Source: Kappaphycus alvarezii (lineage: Eukaryota; Rhodophyta; Florideophyceae; Gigartinales; Solieriaceae). From it: a stretch of 64,000 bases of DNA. Under the pieces are notes generated by a model that was not told the DNA's origin, searched no databases, and saw only the letters and a list, made by a program, of their open reading frames with translations. How positions within the stretch are numbered: the stretch's first letter is position 1; each line of letters begins with the position of its first letter. Below are positions 32,078-43,303 of the stretch, piece after piece. Location of the stretch: NCBI GenBank assembly GCA_002205965.3, contig NADL03000047.1:372001-436000 (forward strand). The letters run 5' to 3'. Position numbers and translations under genes: made by a program.

Positions 32078-33261
32078 ATGAGAAAGGTTGATCTCGAAAC
32101 ACAGAAATTGGGTACGCAGGAAACCAAAAGGTTTTACATTGTGGAATGGGAAACTCTTCCGACACACAAAGCCGGTCCTCGACTAGTGGCCCCTTTGAAA
32201 GAAAGAATGAAGATCTTGAGGACTTTTCATGATGAGTTAGGGCATTGGGATCTCGAAACAACCAAAAAACATTACGGAGAGATTCTGGTGGCCCAGTATC
32301 CATAAGGACGTCTATAATTTCGTGAAAAGCTGCGACAACTGTCAAAAATTCACTCCGATACGAAAGTATAAGACAACTCTAAGCTTTCCAGTTTCCGGTC
32401 TTTTGAAACCTTCTCAATTGACTTTGCCGGCCCATTCAAGGAAACCTCTTCCGGAAACAAATATCTCCTTATAGGGGTGGAACATCTTACTGGATGGCCA
32501 ATAGCAGTTGCAGTTGAGGAGGCCAATGCTGAGGTGGTCCTGAGATTCATCGAAAAAGAAATAATTGAACCGTTTGGTCTTCCAAAAAGGATCATCTCGG
32601 ATAACGCCCTTTGTTTTACTGCAACTTCACTGCTTCGTTTTTGGAAGAGAAAGGGATTCAGCTGAAGACAGTTCTCGCATACGCTCCTATGTCAAACGGG
32701 AAAGCGGAGAGGATGGTTGGAACCATCAAACGAGCAATATCGAAAACTATGTCGGAGAATGAAATCCAGTGGGAAGATGCCTTACCAAAAGTGTTATACG
32801 GCTATCGTCGAAGAAGAAGAAGAAGTGGACCGTCACCGTTCGAGCTAATGTACGGAAGGGCTCCTAGAATGTTACAGAGAGACATGGAAACAAATATTAT
32901 CGATGAAGAGAGTAGAGAAGTCGAACTACTGGCCACCGAAGGCTGGAGATCACACCGCGCGCTAACACAGACAAGAAATAAGGATGAGAGCCTCCAGTCC
33001 AAACTTTTCAGTCGGCTCTAAAGTACTTGTAGCACACGGAAAAGCAATGCAACAGGCTGTGAAGTGGCCGGCCTTCCAAACAAGTACTCGAACCCTTGCA
33101 TCGTCACGGAGGAAAGACACCCGCACTATAAGCTCTGTTCAAGCTCAGGGAAGAGATCAAGGAGGGCCATCCATGCACGTCGTCTGTCCCTTACCATCAG
33201 AGGCCTGAAGAATTCCTTCTCACACAGCACTATGCGCAACCAGGGGCATACTCATCTTTAA
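32078..33261 (+). pseudogene. gypsy integrase and C-terminal tail
   Basis: The zinc-binding part shows HDELGHWDLETTKKHY, then in another frame a KSCDNCQKF end (HHCC). The core shows FAGPFKETSSGNKYLL (first Asp in SIDFAGP), GWPIAVAVEEAN, IISDNALCF (second Asp) and MSNGKAERMVGTIKRA (Glu). RSGPSPFELMYGRAPR follows near 32.85 kb. After 33.02 kb frames give SVGSKVLVAHGKAMQ, KYSNPCIVTEERHPHYKL and IHARRLSLTI, the usual gypsy post-integrase region; no clear chromodomain is seen. The enzyme would insert cDNA into the genome. Several frame changes. Confidence 0.9.
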
Positions 33262-33269
33262 CGGGAGAT

Positions 33270-34110
33270 ACTTCACCGAATTTCTGTATCTGGAATTTTT
33301 TTACAGATATCAAGAGCACTCCCATGTAATTTTTTTAAAACACTTTATTTTAAAACAAGTCGTTGTACTGTTTTCGGAACTTTATTAGAATTAGATACCG
33401 GCAATAAACCATAGACAGATTTCCGTTGTGCGCAGCATCAAAATATTTTTCTTGAGATCCTTTACTATCCGTCCAAGAGTCGTTCTGAGATCCCATGAAA
33501 ATTCGGCCTTGGAGGGAGTTCGGGCGATCTGGGCGCATAACTGTAATAATTAAATGATATGCGTAGATCCAAATAGGTAAGTCCAAATAAATGAATAATA
33601 AATTACCTGAATAGGATGAGAAAAATAATAAAAAGAAACCAGTATTTATTGATCGACGGGAATAGTTCGATGGCCCGAGACATCCAACAATTTTCTAATA
33701 GCCCAAGACTATTTATACCGCAGATCAGAGTAGAATACTGCAAAGATGATTCCACCGGTATAATTATAATTTTAGACGAAATTCATGCTCAGCAATAATT
33801 ATAGAATAATTATCTAGGTAAGAATTAATCCAAATAATAATTTGTTAGAAATATAATTCAATTAATTATATCTGCAGAATATAAAAACCAACTGAAAGAC
33901 AATAATATTTTCTTCAAATGTGATACAGTATAAAAACAGGCTAGTGAAAAATAGATAAAATTATTCTCGTGATTCAGAATAAATAAAACATGTCGACTCT
34001 GATAAAAAAATGTTCTACATTTTTTCATCAATGTATTCGATATGGAAACCAATTAAATGATTTCCAAAACTTGTCAAAATATTTTCCAATTTTCATATTC
34101 TCCGTCTGGT
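33270..34110. other. AT-rich stretch, no gene recognised
   Basis: Follows the gypsy coding end without a recognisable 3' LTR. Short ORFs only. Confidence 0.5.
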
Positions 34111-34320
34111 TCCAATACTGTTGCCAGCTACTACTCTTCGACCCCAACACCGTGCCCAGGAGCAACTGTCCGAAAGCCTGGACATCTTCGGGAACCATCT
34201 CATGCACTGCTTGCACGACCGTGAACGAATAGATTGTCACAACCGCCAGGTTACAATCTCACGTTGGACTGCAAAGGACGCTCGGGACCCGGTCATGAAG
34301 CCCAGTACCAATGGCTAATA
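34110..34320 (+). pseudogene. LINE-B zinc-knuckle fragment
   Basis: A frame reads LSESLDIFGNHLMHCLHDRE, matching LDVHGDHLIHCMH at 24.98 kb (zinc knuckle, GDH changed to GNH), followed by DCHNRQVTISRWTAKDARDP in place of NNRQVTLLAKDLARAAHHP. The fragment stops near 34320 and a LINE-C piece on the other strand begins at 34388. The missing endonuclease resumes in plus orientation at 35100, so LINE-C may have inserted into this LINE-B copy. Confidence 0.65.
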
Positions 34321-34387
34321 AAGAACGAGGCCGGACATCAGGACTATAGCGTGGCGATAGATACTTACGAGTTGTACAGCGTGGCAC

Positions 34388-34975
34388 AGAAGCTTACGGA
34401 GGGTATTCAGAAATTAACTACGAATGCAGGCGGCGATTGGAAACCTGTCGCGCCTGCATCACTTGGAGACTAAACGCAAAACGGGTCACAAAGTCGCGAA
34501 GCTCCTGTTGTGGGGAGGAGTCGCAACGGGGAGCAGCGAAGGAAGCGAGGCGGCGGAAGAAACTCTGGCGGACGTTGGTTAAGGGGCCGTAGATATCAAT
34601 CCGACAGGGGAGAGGAGGATATCGTTTTGGTCGCAGTAAGTGCCGTAATGGCGGTGTTCTTCGCGCTCTGGGAGAGTCGCGGCAGCGCTGCGGTAACCGT
34701 TCTCGGCGGGATGTGGCGGGGAGCAGAGGGGGGGCAACAGTAATGTCGACGACGATATTAGTACTGTGAAGCCCATAGGAAGCCAGAATGTAAATATCCA
34801 CTCGTAACGCGGGGGACTCCGAGTAGACAGACGAATCTGGAACGCGGTAGAGGAGCGAATCTCAACGGGGGTGACGATCCCAACTTACTTTCAGAAGCGG
34901 GCGGGAGAGTTTGGGGAGTACGTGTATAGGTAACTGGAGGGACAGACTTTTTCGATGTTGCATTCGTCAATCCAC
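34388..34975 (-). pseudogene. LINE-C C-terminal region, copy 2, broken
   Basis: The minus strand is closely related in DNA to 18768-19340, from the shared 3' edge (GGAGGGTATTCA.AAATTAAC) onward. The frame at 34801-34418 starts MDIYILASYGLHSTNIVVDI and TVAPP, the nuclease core (DIYIPAAYG..DVTVAHP in copy 1). A one-base change of frame then turns its remainder into the alternative reading. The zinc knuckle is not readable. It lies between two pieces of a plus-strand LINE-B, suggesting nested insertion. Confidence 0.75.
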
Positions 34976-35099
34976 TTGTTCCTCAAACAAACGAGCCCGA
35001 TATATCAACCCCTTGATATCTCTGAACGGCGCGAATACATCAAATTTCTGGAGTTATCAAGACTTTATCACCACGCATGCCAGGTTTTGACTGATCCCA

Positions 35100-35535
35100 G
35101 TGCGATATCCACTCTTGTCATCCTGTCGTAGAGCGTACGGTCTGTCCACCGCACGAGACCCGACATCCAGGCAATGGGAAGCAGCTGAGGGACAGAATTT
35201 TTGATGTTACCTTATTGAATCCCCTCGCTCCCTCCATCATGAGAGTGAGGGCTTTCAACGAGATGTCCTCTTCGAAGCGGTGCGAAATGCCAAGCAGAGA
35301 AAATATAAATCTAATATCGCGACCTCCAACAAAGGTAGGCTTGTGCCGGTGCCAATTCAACTCTTGGAGGGTGGCACCCGGATGCATATTCAGTGCTAAA
35401 TAACGTGACAATGAAAGTGGCCGGGAAGGCATAGGAGACGTACGGAAATGTTCGGTGGGATTCGATGCAAAGGTTCGCTGCAGCAGCCGTCATGTCCATT
35501 GCGGCCTTCTTGATGGCTGGCCTGAAGGTAGCCTT
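35100..35535 (+). pseudogene. LINE-B restriction-like endonuclease and C-terminus, broken
   Basis: Plus frames give TRPDIQAMGSS, then (after one stop and one shift) DVTLLNPLAPSIMRVRAFNE: the RPDI..DVT catalytic core of a PD-(D/E)xK nuclease. Then come GRLVPVPIQLL, a GWHPDAYSVLNNVTMKVAG-like block in another frame, ETYGNVRWDSMQRFAAAAVM and MAGLKVAF just before a stop near 35539. This order and wording matches LINE-B at 24.6-25.5 kb. The nuclease would have nicked target DNA for insertion. Not functional. Confidence 0.75.
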
Positions 35536-35662
35536 TTAGGGAGCGTAGTTACTTCCACATTAATGTGTCTACATATCTTTTATGAGTCGATTTTGGTTGT
35601 CTGGAAAACCGTGGGATATCGGATATATCTTCCAAAAGTAAAATACCCAAACCTTCCCCCTC
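35536..35662 (+). repeat. LINE-B 3' UTR
   Basis: Directly follows the LINE-B stop: AGCGTAGTTACTTCCACA, TATGAGTCGATTTTGGTTGT, GGATATATCTTCC, AAAATACCCAAACCTTCCCC. It aligns with 25510-25636 throughout. Confidence 0.75.
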
Positions 35663-35920
35663 TTTTCGGGTGGCACCCGGACGCATTCGCGGTGCTGACA
35701 GTTGTGGACAGTTACGTCACCAAGCAAACATGGAGAAATTCTGGTGGGTGCGATCTTTCCTCATGCAAGGAACGCTGCGGCAAAGATTTGTCCAACGCAG
35801 CATACCTTAAGGCTGGCCATACAACAACCTTGTGAGATAGTCTCACCTGACTCTGCCTTCCTTTCAGAACTTTTAATTCACGGGAAAAGGTTTGGGTGTT
35901 TTAATCTTTAAAAATGTATC
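35663..35920 (+). pseudogene. Second LINE-B-like C-terminal piece joined after a 3' UTR
   Basis: Right after the 3' UTR, a frame reads LFGWHPDAFAVLTVVDSYVT, the GWHPDA block that normally lies 60-100 residues before the stop of LINE-B proteins. It ends near 35835, and a G-rich motif (GGGAAAAGGTTTGGGTGTTT) follows at 35882. Being immediately 3' of another copy's UTR, this is a second truncated copy or a tandem junction. Confidence 0.55.
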
Positions 35921-36164
35921 CCATCTATCCCAATACACAGACCCATCACCAGTCTCGGAAAGTAGTCGTCCCACATTTCTAATGAGCTAAGCACCGAATT
36001 ACCCACTTATCTCAGATTCGTTGACAACTGCGAGCGCAACCGGATTTTATCTTCCCAGCGTTTAAGTAAGGGCAGGAAATAGCTACTTTTACACGACAAT
36101 TCAGAAGAAAGTTCCTTGGTATTTCCGTTTCTTCGTGATGGGTGTGTTAAACAGAATGGGGGTA
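35921..36164. other. Spacer, nothing recognised
   Basis: No motifs or repeats noted between the two LINE-B pieces, which are in opposite orientation. Confidence 0.4.
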
Positions 36165-36500
36165 TTAGAAAAACCCAAACATTTCCCCTATACCAGCAAG
36201 TAGAGGGAGACCAGCAAGCAAATAAACCGCATTGGAGATTATTGAAACGGCGGAGGGTCGCTGTAGAATGATATCTTGCACTTTCGAAAACTCTTCATCG
36301 CATGACTGGCAACAGTTATCACAAGTTCCTTGACGACCAAGAACGATGCCGGATGCCAGCCTCCGAGGATTGGATGGAGATTGGAACTAGCCCTCTTTCC
36401 TCTCGAAATTCAGCAAGAAATCTGTAGTACGAAACCGGTCCTTTCCGCAATCCTTGTTCCTTCATCCCGAGATCAATTCGTGCCTCTCTTACTTCAAACC
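36165..36500 (-). pseudogene. LINE-B C-terminal end, inverted
   Basis: The minus strand reads GLVPISIQS followed in another frame by LGGWHPASFLVVKELV, then ILQRPSAVSIISNAVYLLAG and LPLLAGIGEMFGFF with a stop at about 36165. The words VPISIQSLGGWHPA and the QRxAV..NA pattern are the LINE-B C-terminus. The C-rich/G-rich motif at 36165-36190 coincides with its stop, which differs from the other copies where the motif lies after the UTR. Confidence 0.6.
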
Positions 36501-36766
36501 AATCGTGCTATAATTTATTTCAACAAAAAGATATCGTACAATCTTTTCCCTTATAGAATAAAACGCACTGTACGATTCCGTTTAATGTTTGAAGCTTTGG
36601 TCCTCTTTTTTCAAAAAGTAACCTCTCTGCTCGTGATCCGCTTCGTCTTCTAAATGAGTTCCGATGTGTTGTCAAGCAGATGTTTTTTATTATTCCTCAA
36701 ATGCCTGCAAACTAAAAAGCTGAAATATTGACTCGCATTTTTCCGCACTTCCTTCGAAGAAATTAA

Positions 36767-36777
36767 CTTATATAAAG
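36767..36777 (+). promoter_or_regulatory. TATA box of LTR ORF, copy C
   Basis: CTTATATAAAGTTCGA lies about 75 bases before the ATG; AAAGTTCGA is shared with copy B. Confidence 0.45.
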
Positions 36778-36848
36778 TTCGATAGCAATGTCATTGAAGC
36801 AAAAACCTGCCAAACCCACTCCATTGGCTCATCCACTTCGTTCTCAAC

Positions 36849-37064
36849 ATGACCAACCTCTGCCTGTCCCACACAATCGCAAAATCAGTCTGGACCCACT
36901 ATCCTATCAAAATCCTACAGTCGATGTCTAATGGGCCGACTGACTACACAGATTCTAGCAGAAGGATGGACGTAGAATGCGTTTGGGAGTGGGGTAGCTG
37001 TCACTTAATGGCGGAAGCAGAGGAATTCGGAAGAAAAAGAGGCAGAAGAGCCGGAGGAGGATGA
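36849..37064 (+). pseudogene. LTR-embedded ORF, copy C, truncated
   Basis: It starts MTNLCLSHTIAKS and includes NGPTDYTDSSRRMD, aligned with MNNLCLS and GPTDRDEY of intact copy A and MTNLRPS and GPTDYDDY of copy B. It stops after 71 codons, where the others go on into an acidic tract. The end DQVVPxxEPDG was not found. Function unknown. Confidence 0.5.
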
Positions 37065-37494
37065 AGTGGATATGGAGGGATCTGAAGATGAGAAGTATTT
37101 GCGTGGACCCATTGGAGCCACTGGTGTACAGCCGTGTGGGAGCTGCTGTGGAGGACAGAGAAGGGAGTGAGGGAGTTGTCTTAATTTAGGACTCCTGTGG
37201 GGATGAGGAAGAGGTTTAGGGTCGTGGGGAAAGTTGGAGGGTATTTGTATGTTTTAGTAGGCTGTCTATCGTTCTGGGCCGTTCGACGGAAATTTCAGGG
37301 ACTGCATGGGGGATATAAATACTTTGGAGGAATTTCTTGACTTTTATCTCGAGGACGAGGATTGAGTGTGGAAAAAATAGATATGTATCCTGATAGTATC
37401 TCCTGTAAGTCTTTTTCGTCTGCAAGATTCATTTTAATGTATTTTATGGTATATTTAGTTCGTTTGTTTGAAACTTTGAGGTAGCCAAAAAATC

Positions 37495-37502
37495 TTTATA
37501 AG
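37495..37502 (+). promoter_or_regulatory. Probable element promoter box, LTR copy C
   Basis: TTTATAAG within AAATCTTTATAAGTACACTA; matches the position of TATATAAG in copy B. Confidence 0.35.
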
Positions 37503-38224
37503 TACACTAAGCTGAATAAAACACTTCCTATAGGAGAGAGCAAGCAAGTTCTGACGCAACTTCAAGGACAGAAACAAGTATTCCAGAGGTATAAAGTCAA
37601 CTTCTGCGCTAAGAATTTATTCTACGTTGGTCCATGAGCATAGGTGGTAGAACATGCCCCTTCTATACTCACTAGTAGCCACTTAACATTTGAATCCATT
37701 CACCTCTTCTCGCTCAAAACAATCGTTCTGCAACACTATTGTCGCTTTGCAACATCTCCGTCTTGAAATAATCTGTTCCTAGAATATCATCTTCTGACAG
37801 TTTTTCTCCACCAATCCTTGGTAGTTCGGCCTCTTCTTCGCGTGGACTGAGTTGAGGCTCATGATTGTCCTTAAGCTCTTCAATTTGACAAAGGAGGGGG
37901 CGAGATGGTTAACGAAGTTAGTTGAAATAGTCCGTGCAACTAGCGGCTCCAATCGACTTGATATTCCGCCTCATCCTATGTTGGCAGTGTATACGAGGCT
38001 CATTGTATGGAAGCCGAGCTGCCCTTGCCAGGTAATTATAAAAGGGTCACTGGTTGTTATGGCGAGCACTGCGCTCACAGCCATATGGACAATGCAATAA
38101 GTTGTCCCCATAGATATACAGCATTTCAGGAAACCATTCTGTGGAAAAGGAGTTTCGCTGGCGAGTAAAGGAGTCTTTCAGAATGCCAAGGACCCCCCAG
38201 GGTCAGGGACAACCTCTGAAACGA

Positions 38225-38340
38225 TATTCTACGTTAATGGCCTTTTCGAACGCCGCGTGTTTGCTGAAAGGTCTCGCAGCAACTTTTTAGTCGCCGTTCC
38301 ATAGCAAGCCAATTTACACGGTAGTGCTTCCTCCTCTTCT
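38225..38340 (+). repeat. Dispersed repeat, copy 2 (first copy at 10.93 kb)
   Basis: CTACGTTAATGGCC, TTTGCTGAAAGGTCTCGC and CAACTTTTTAGTCGCC correspond to the 10.93-11.04 kb copy in the same orientation. It ends where an AT desert begins, as does copy 1. No coding motif. Confidence 0.5.
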
Positions 38341-38344
38341 GCCA

Positions 38345-41300
38345 CAATGCACACTTAAATGGAAATTTCACCGTATGAAAATACCATTCGCATTAAACTA
38401 ACTCAAAAATCATCCCTTACGTGTATTAAGTGTAGTAACGGGAACGTTATAATCACTATAAGTCATTGAATAATAAATTTGGCCCATGAATTCCGAATTT
38501 ATATGCATCTTTTGTCGCTAAACAGAATGATAGATAGATTTGTTTAGTGTGTTCAGGTCCAAGAGCTTGAATTCTTACCTCGGTGCTTCAGGGATTCGTA
38601 GTTCTCGAAATCTCAGGGTAGCAGAACGACATTACTTCTCCTTAACTTTTGTTGTTTCAGGGAAAGAATAATTCGGAGTAATCAACAAGATCAGGTACCT
38701 ATATCTTCGTTATTTCAGGAAGACAGGATCTTCCGGAGTAATCGACAGAGGTAGGACTTCAAGAATGAATCAATAGGGGACAAGTTGATAGTTCCAGGGT
38801 ATCAACAGTAAACTTGGGCCGGCAAATCGTTTTGCAAGATATTTGTCAGAACTGGCTTTCTACCTTTCTTCCTTCCTCTCCGTTCTCATTTACAAATAGT
38901 ATTCTACTGATCTTAAGTACTATATGCTATGCTAATGACTACATGTTCGGTCTGTACTTGTGAAAGGCTACAGTACGGTCCTCTTATGCCATGTTGGCTC
39001 ATGTAAGTCGACTGATTTGCCCTACTTGGATGATTAGTGTATAGTATAGATCGAATAAATGTCTTTCGTGTCTGCTGTTAAAGACTCAAGGGTTCTTTTC
39101 ACGCAGTGACGTGTAAGTGTCTAATTGACATCGTTCTCTGTACTCTAGCAAAGTTAAGAATTTAAACTTGGTCCGCAGCTGAATTCTCCGTTTGAAGAAT
39201 AAATATATGATAACCTTCCAGCTCCAGAAAAAGTGTACTCCATTTCTAAAATATAAAGGCATGATCTACGAAAAGAGTCTCCTTAATTATAATTTGACAA
39301 TTGAGTTATTGACCCAAGGCATCACCCAAATGAATCATATAGCCGCCAACTTCCGATCCCGTAGATCTTTCATTTCCATTCATACCCTAATTCAACGCAC
39401 TCTAGCCACTACATTCTGAGAGGACTTCAATTTTATAATCTAAATTTAAAACAATTTCTACATCTAATTTTAAGCAGTTGCAACGGCCAGCTTTCCTAGA
39501 TTACTTCTTATCGCCAACAATAGCCTAGGCAAAAATTAGAAGACCTTAATTGAAAGCTCAGAAAATTTTAAAAATTTCAAAAAATGCACCACCAACAGGT
39601 GCTTATTTTCTTCCGAACTCCCTTATTTCTCAGTTCTCTGAAGTCTCACAGTAACTAAACACTGTTACCCATTTTAGCCGTTTATAGTCCAAATACGCGG
39701 CTGTTTTCGATTCAGCTCCAACTTATTGCCAAGGAAAGGATGGAAAACTTCCTTAATATCGCCAAACATGCATTAACTTCAGCCTCGAAGTTGGCACCTC
39801 TTTTGAAGTCATAGTTATCTTGCTCCTTAATACCTTTAGCATACTTAGCCCTTAATTCCAGCTTGAAAAGTAGAACATTATTTTCAAGCATTAAACCATT
39901 AAGTATTTTCTACTTGTTTACCTAGATCAAAGACCTTGAAAACATCTCAGAGTCACGGAGACTTCAAACGGATAATATGTATCAACAATCAAGGAAAAAT
40001 GAAGCAGACGTTTTGCCCAATACGGCGAGTCTTGCGACTGGCTTTTCTCCATTCTCATAGTAGTGCACACCTTAACTAATTCCAATGCATAAAATTTAAT
40101 CTTCTCTGGAAAAAGCCGTCAGTTCCTCTAGACAGTAGACACCCAAACATCTCTTTTTTATAATCAGCTCCCAGAACTTGCAATGCCATGGATGCCCAGC
40201 TCAATTTTATCTCCAAAACACATAAACTAAAGTAAATGGTCAACTTGATCCCATCGTACTTTTTCTTAACGAGACAAGTCACCATAAAAATCGTCTTACC
40301 AATTACAGCGTTGCTCCAAAGGCTTAAGAAAAAATCATGGGGATTTGGAAACCTGTAAATATTTGACCCATATAATTTATCAAGAGCAAAACTAAGTCTG
40401 TATATCTTACTCCTGAAACAGGAATTGATGAATTAGTGCAGCCATTAATGATCTACTTTTCGGTTGATTTAATCCTCCTATAGAATCCAGAGCATCTGAT
40501 AATTCCATTTAAATCACTACCGATCTTTCAATTAAAACGAATTGTAGTAATTTATCGACTGGGATTCGAAACTGTACCTAATATTTGCTTCCGTAATCGA
40601 GAGGACAAAGAGATAAAGAACTAGGATGAGAAACTAAGAAGCAATCAAAATTTGTCCGATTCTATTTCCAATTAAAGATGAAATTAGCTCCCTCTTCTAG
40701 ACGGCTTGTAGATCATATGTTTTTAACGAAAAAAAATGGGAACTATTCACAAAAATATCCCAAAGAGGCTTTGTGGAAGTAAAATTACATATTTCGAATA
40801 ACACTATACTGCGCAATTGCCAATAGGATTTGGAGAATTTGTAAAGCGTTATCACGCGCTTTATCGGGCGAATTGTGCTCTACCGCAAGAAATGTATTGT
40901 TTGTACTACAGATTCTGCTACATGGCTTTCAAGGCAAGTTCATACGACTCCCAAATTCGCGCATTCTTACTAAAAAAACTCCGCATATCGCTCAAGTAAT
41001 AAAGAAAGGTAATCGAGGCCAGTAATCCGGCAATCCATTAGAATAGATCAACGCAATTCCTATGTGGAGACAAGTCACGTGAGGCACGTCCATACAGGAG
41101 AGCATTAAAAGAATTGCCAGTCAAATTTTCCGGATATCAATTTCTTGTTTCCATTAACTCAGGTGTAAGATTCCAGATTGGTCTGAAGTTTCCTGTCCAC
41201 AAATGAGATTTTATCTGATAGATGCACACCGTGGGATCATATGAATATCCATCCGCCATTAGTAACATTTGAATCTATAATTTCGCCTTTGAGTACCCAT

Positions 41301-43300
41301 TGAGGGAAGTTTTCCTTACAAACACATTCTAAGGGCCAGTCATGTTTCTTTGTTGCAATAATGAGCAACGAAATTTTGAAACAAGTAGAATAGAGTCCTA
41401 CTAGCTTCAATCGGCTTCTTCCTACGAAAATTAGCAGATTCAATGTAATTTACTCTTCCTCCTATAATCAGCCTGTTGTTCATATCTGAAAATCATAATA
41501 TGGAGGAGACTAAGAATTCGGCAGTATAAAATTCTTTTGTAATCATATAAGAAGAGTTTTTAGATAATGAAAAAGCGAGTTGCAAGTGGTGTAACTGCAA
41601 AACTAATATCAAGGTTAGTAAAGAGATATTAATGTATTAAGGGGTACACTGGTTTTAGTAGTTGAGTTTAAAGCCTATTTCATTAATCTGTCGGACAAGA
41701 TCGAGAGCTCAAGACCACGGAGAATGCCAAATAGTGTTCTGAATCTACGTACGATTCATTCGAATTGATGACCCATTCTTCCATTAATCTTCGCGTTTAA
41801 AAGATTTCTTTAGCGAATACGGCATTTTGCACAAAACAGATTGATTTTCAAAACAATTTTAGAGTGGTTGAAAAGCAAGACTGATTTTTCAATCAAAATT
41901 TGTTGTACTGTAGGGTGGGTATTTTGGATTTAAAATGGTTTAATTCATTGAAAAAATCTTTCTCAAATGCATAGAATATCAAAAGACAACATTTTGTTAG
42001 AAGTTACGGGGTTTAAATAGATAAATAAAATGTAAATACTTTATACTTCTTGAGCTCTAGGTTCGAACTAGCAGAAAATCTCTTTATGGCTGCGTAGGTT
42101 TACATGTATAAGCTTCATTGAATCTAGAACTCAGAGTTGAGTAGAGTTAAGGTAAAACAGCTGATGGGATACCTCGACGAATATTACTACTTTGACCAAC
42201 TATTTTAATTGAATTATTAAGGATGGAAATTCCTCAAAAACATTATCAGCTTTATTTATGATTAAATTGAGAAAATATTTTTGTAAAATGATTTTATTTC
42301 TCTCTTTTGCTGCTCAGGAACGAAAAAGTCACTTATTTTCTATCCAAAAGATTGGAATTTAATAATATTAATGTGCGTTAGGGCTATTTCGCTTTTGGGA
42401 ATAGTTTTTTTAAAAAATGTAACTCAACTTTAGAAGAATGGGTTATTTATCCTTACTAGGAAGAGCAAAAATTTGAGTCTATAGATGTTTAGTTGTAAAA
42501 GTTAAGAAATATAAATGTTTGGAAGAATATGAGAGGCCTCTCAATAATTAGAATATCAAGCGACATAAAATACAAAATTGTAGTTTTTTGAAGTCCATAA
42601 ATTATTGAATATAAATATAACAACGATTGCTATTTGCTCTTGGCTTCCAGTTCGGGTGGGCTTTCAATTCATATTTATAGTGATTTTAATAATTTACAAG
42701 ACCACTTTTAATCAAATATCGATGCCTAAGGTGTTAATTCTTGTGATGGCATATGTATTCACTACTTATACTGTAATTAAGGGCTCACGCAAGTATTATT
42801 GGTGAGGACCAATTGTACATACATAAATAAATGAGTGCAGGAAACGTGTTCTTTGATTCAATCAAGTATGAAACATTTAAATCTTAGTTGTGATTTAAGT
42901 TATCAAGAAGGATTTAGTCAAATAGTTTAGCCCAGAACTACCTCAGTAGTATAAAAAAGAACATATGAACGCATTATATAGTATTGCAACAGAGAAATTC
43001 TTAGTGATTAAAAATCTACTAGGTCAAATACAGCCTTAAATTATCAGAAATGTGGAAATCTACAGTGCATGATTTGATGGATATCAATCGACATCTCTAG
43101 TAGTAAAATCTGTCTTTCCTCCACAAAGATACGGAAATTAGGAAACCTCAAAACAAAGTATCAATACCAATGACAAGATTCTCCTATTCTTCTGTAAGTG
43201 TGAGATTGAGTTTAAGACACATATTTTCCACCCCGTGGAATCAAAATTAAAAATTTCAATCTTCCTTGTTGGTAATTAGGCTTTTGTACCATCTAAAGAC
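38345..43300. other. AT-rich desert without recognisable genes
   Basis: Nearly 5 kb of AT-rich sequence with short ORFs of no recognisable type. Confidence 0.6.
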
Positions 43301-43303
43301 CTG

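Larger units (their letters stand above)
27190..33265 (+). mobile_element. Ty3/gypsy retrotransposon (family 2), nearly complete, dead
   Basis: From left to right: an LTR (27190 to about 28345), gag with zinc knuckles (28425-29290), aspartic protease (29622-30086), RT (30511-31230), RNase H (31560-32075), integrase (32078-33021) and a C-terminal tail (to 33261). RNase H before integrase identifies Ty3/gypsy. Many frameshifts are needed to read through. No 3' LTR directly follows; after 33265 the DNA turns AT-rich. The related LTR at 36660 is 3.4 kb away and more diverged from the 5' LTR than the minus-strand copy at 2.5-3.7 kb. Confidence 0.9.
36660..37835 (+). repeat. LTR copy C of gypsy family 2, solo or orphan
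   Basis: The same order as copies A and B: TATATAAAGTTCGA box, ORF beginning MTNLCLS, CTTTATAAG box, then GCAAGCAAGTT, AAGTCAACTTCTG, ATAGGTGGTAGAACATGCCC. It is visibly more diverged than A and B are from each other. No gag with recognisable motifs follows, although a 82-codon ORF at 37852-38100 is open. It may be a solo LTR or the 3' LTR of an old nested element. Confidence 0.65.

Noticed and set aside
36330-36653. 107-codon plus ORF as a gene
   Set aside because: Its first half is antisense to a LINE-B C-terminus, and the remainder has no motif.
42055-42080. GGTTCGAACT resembling a tRNA B box
   Set aside because: No A box or cloverleaf partners upstream; AT-rich surroundings only.
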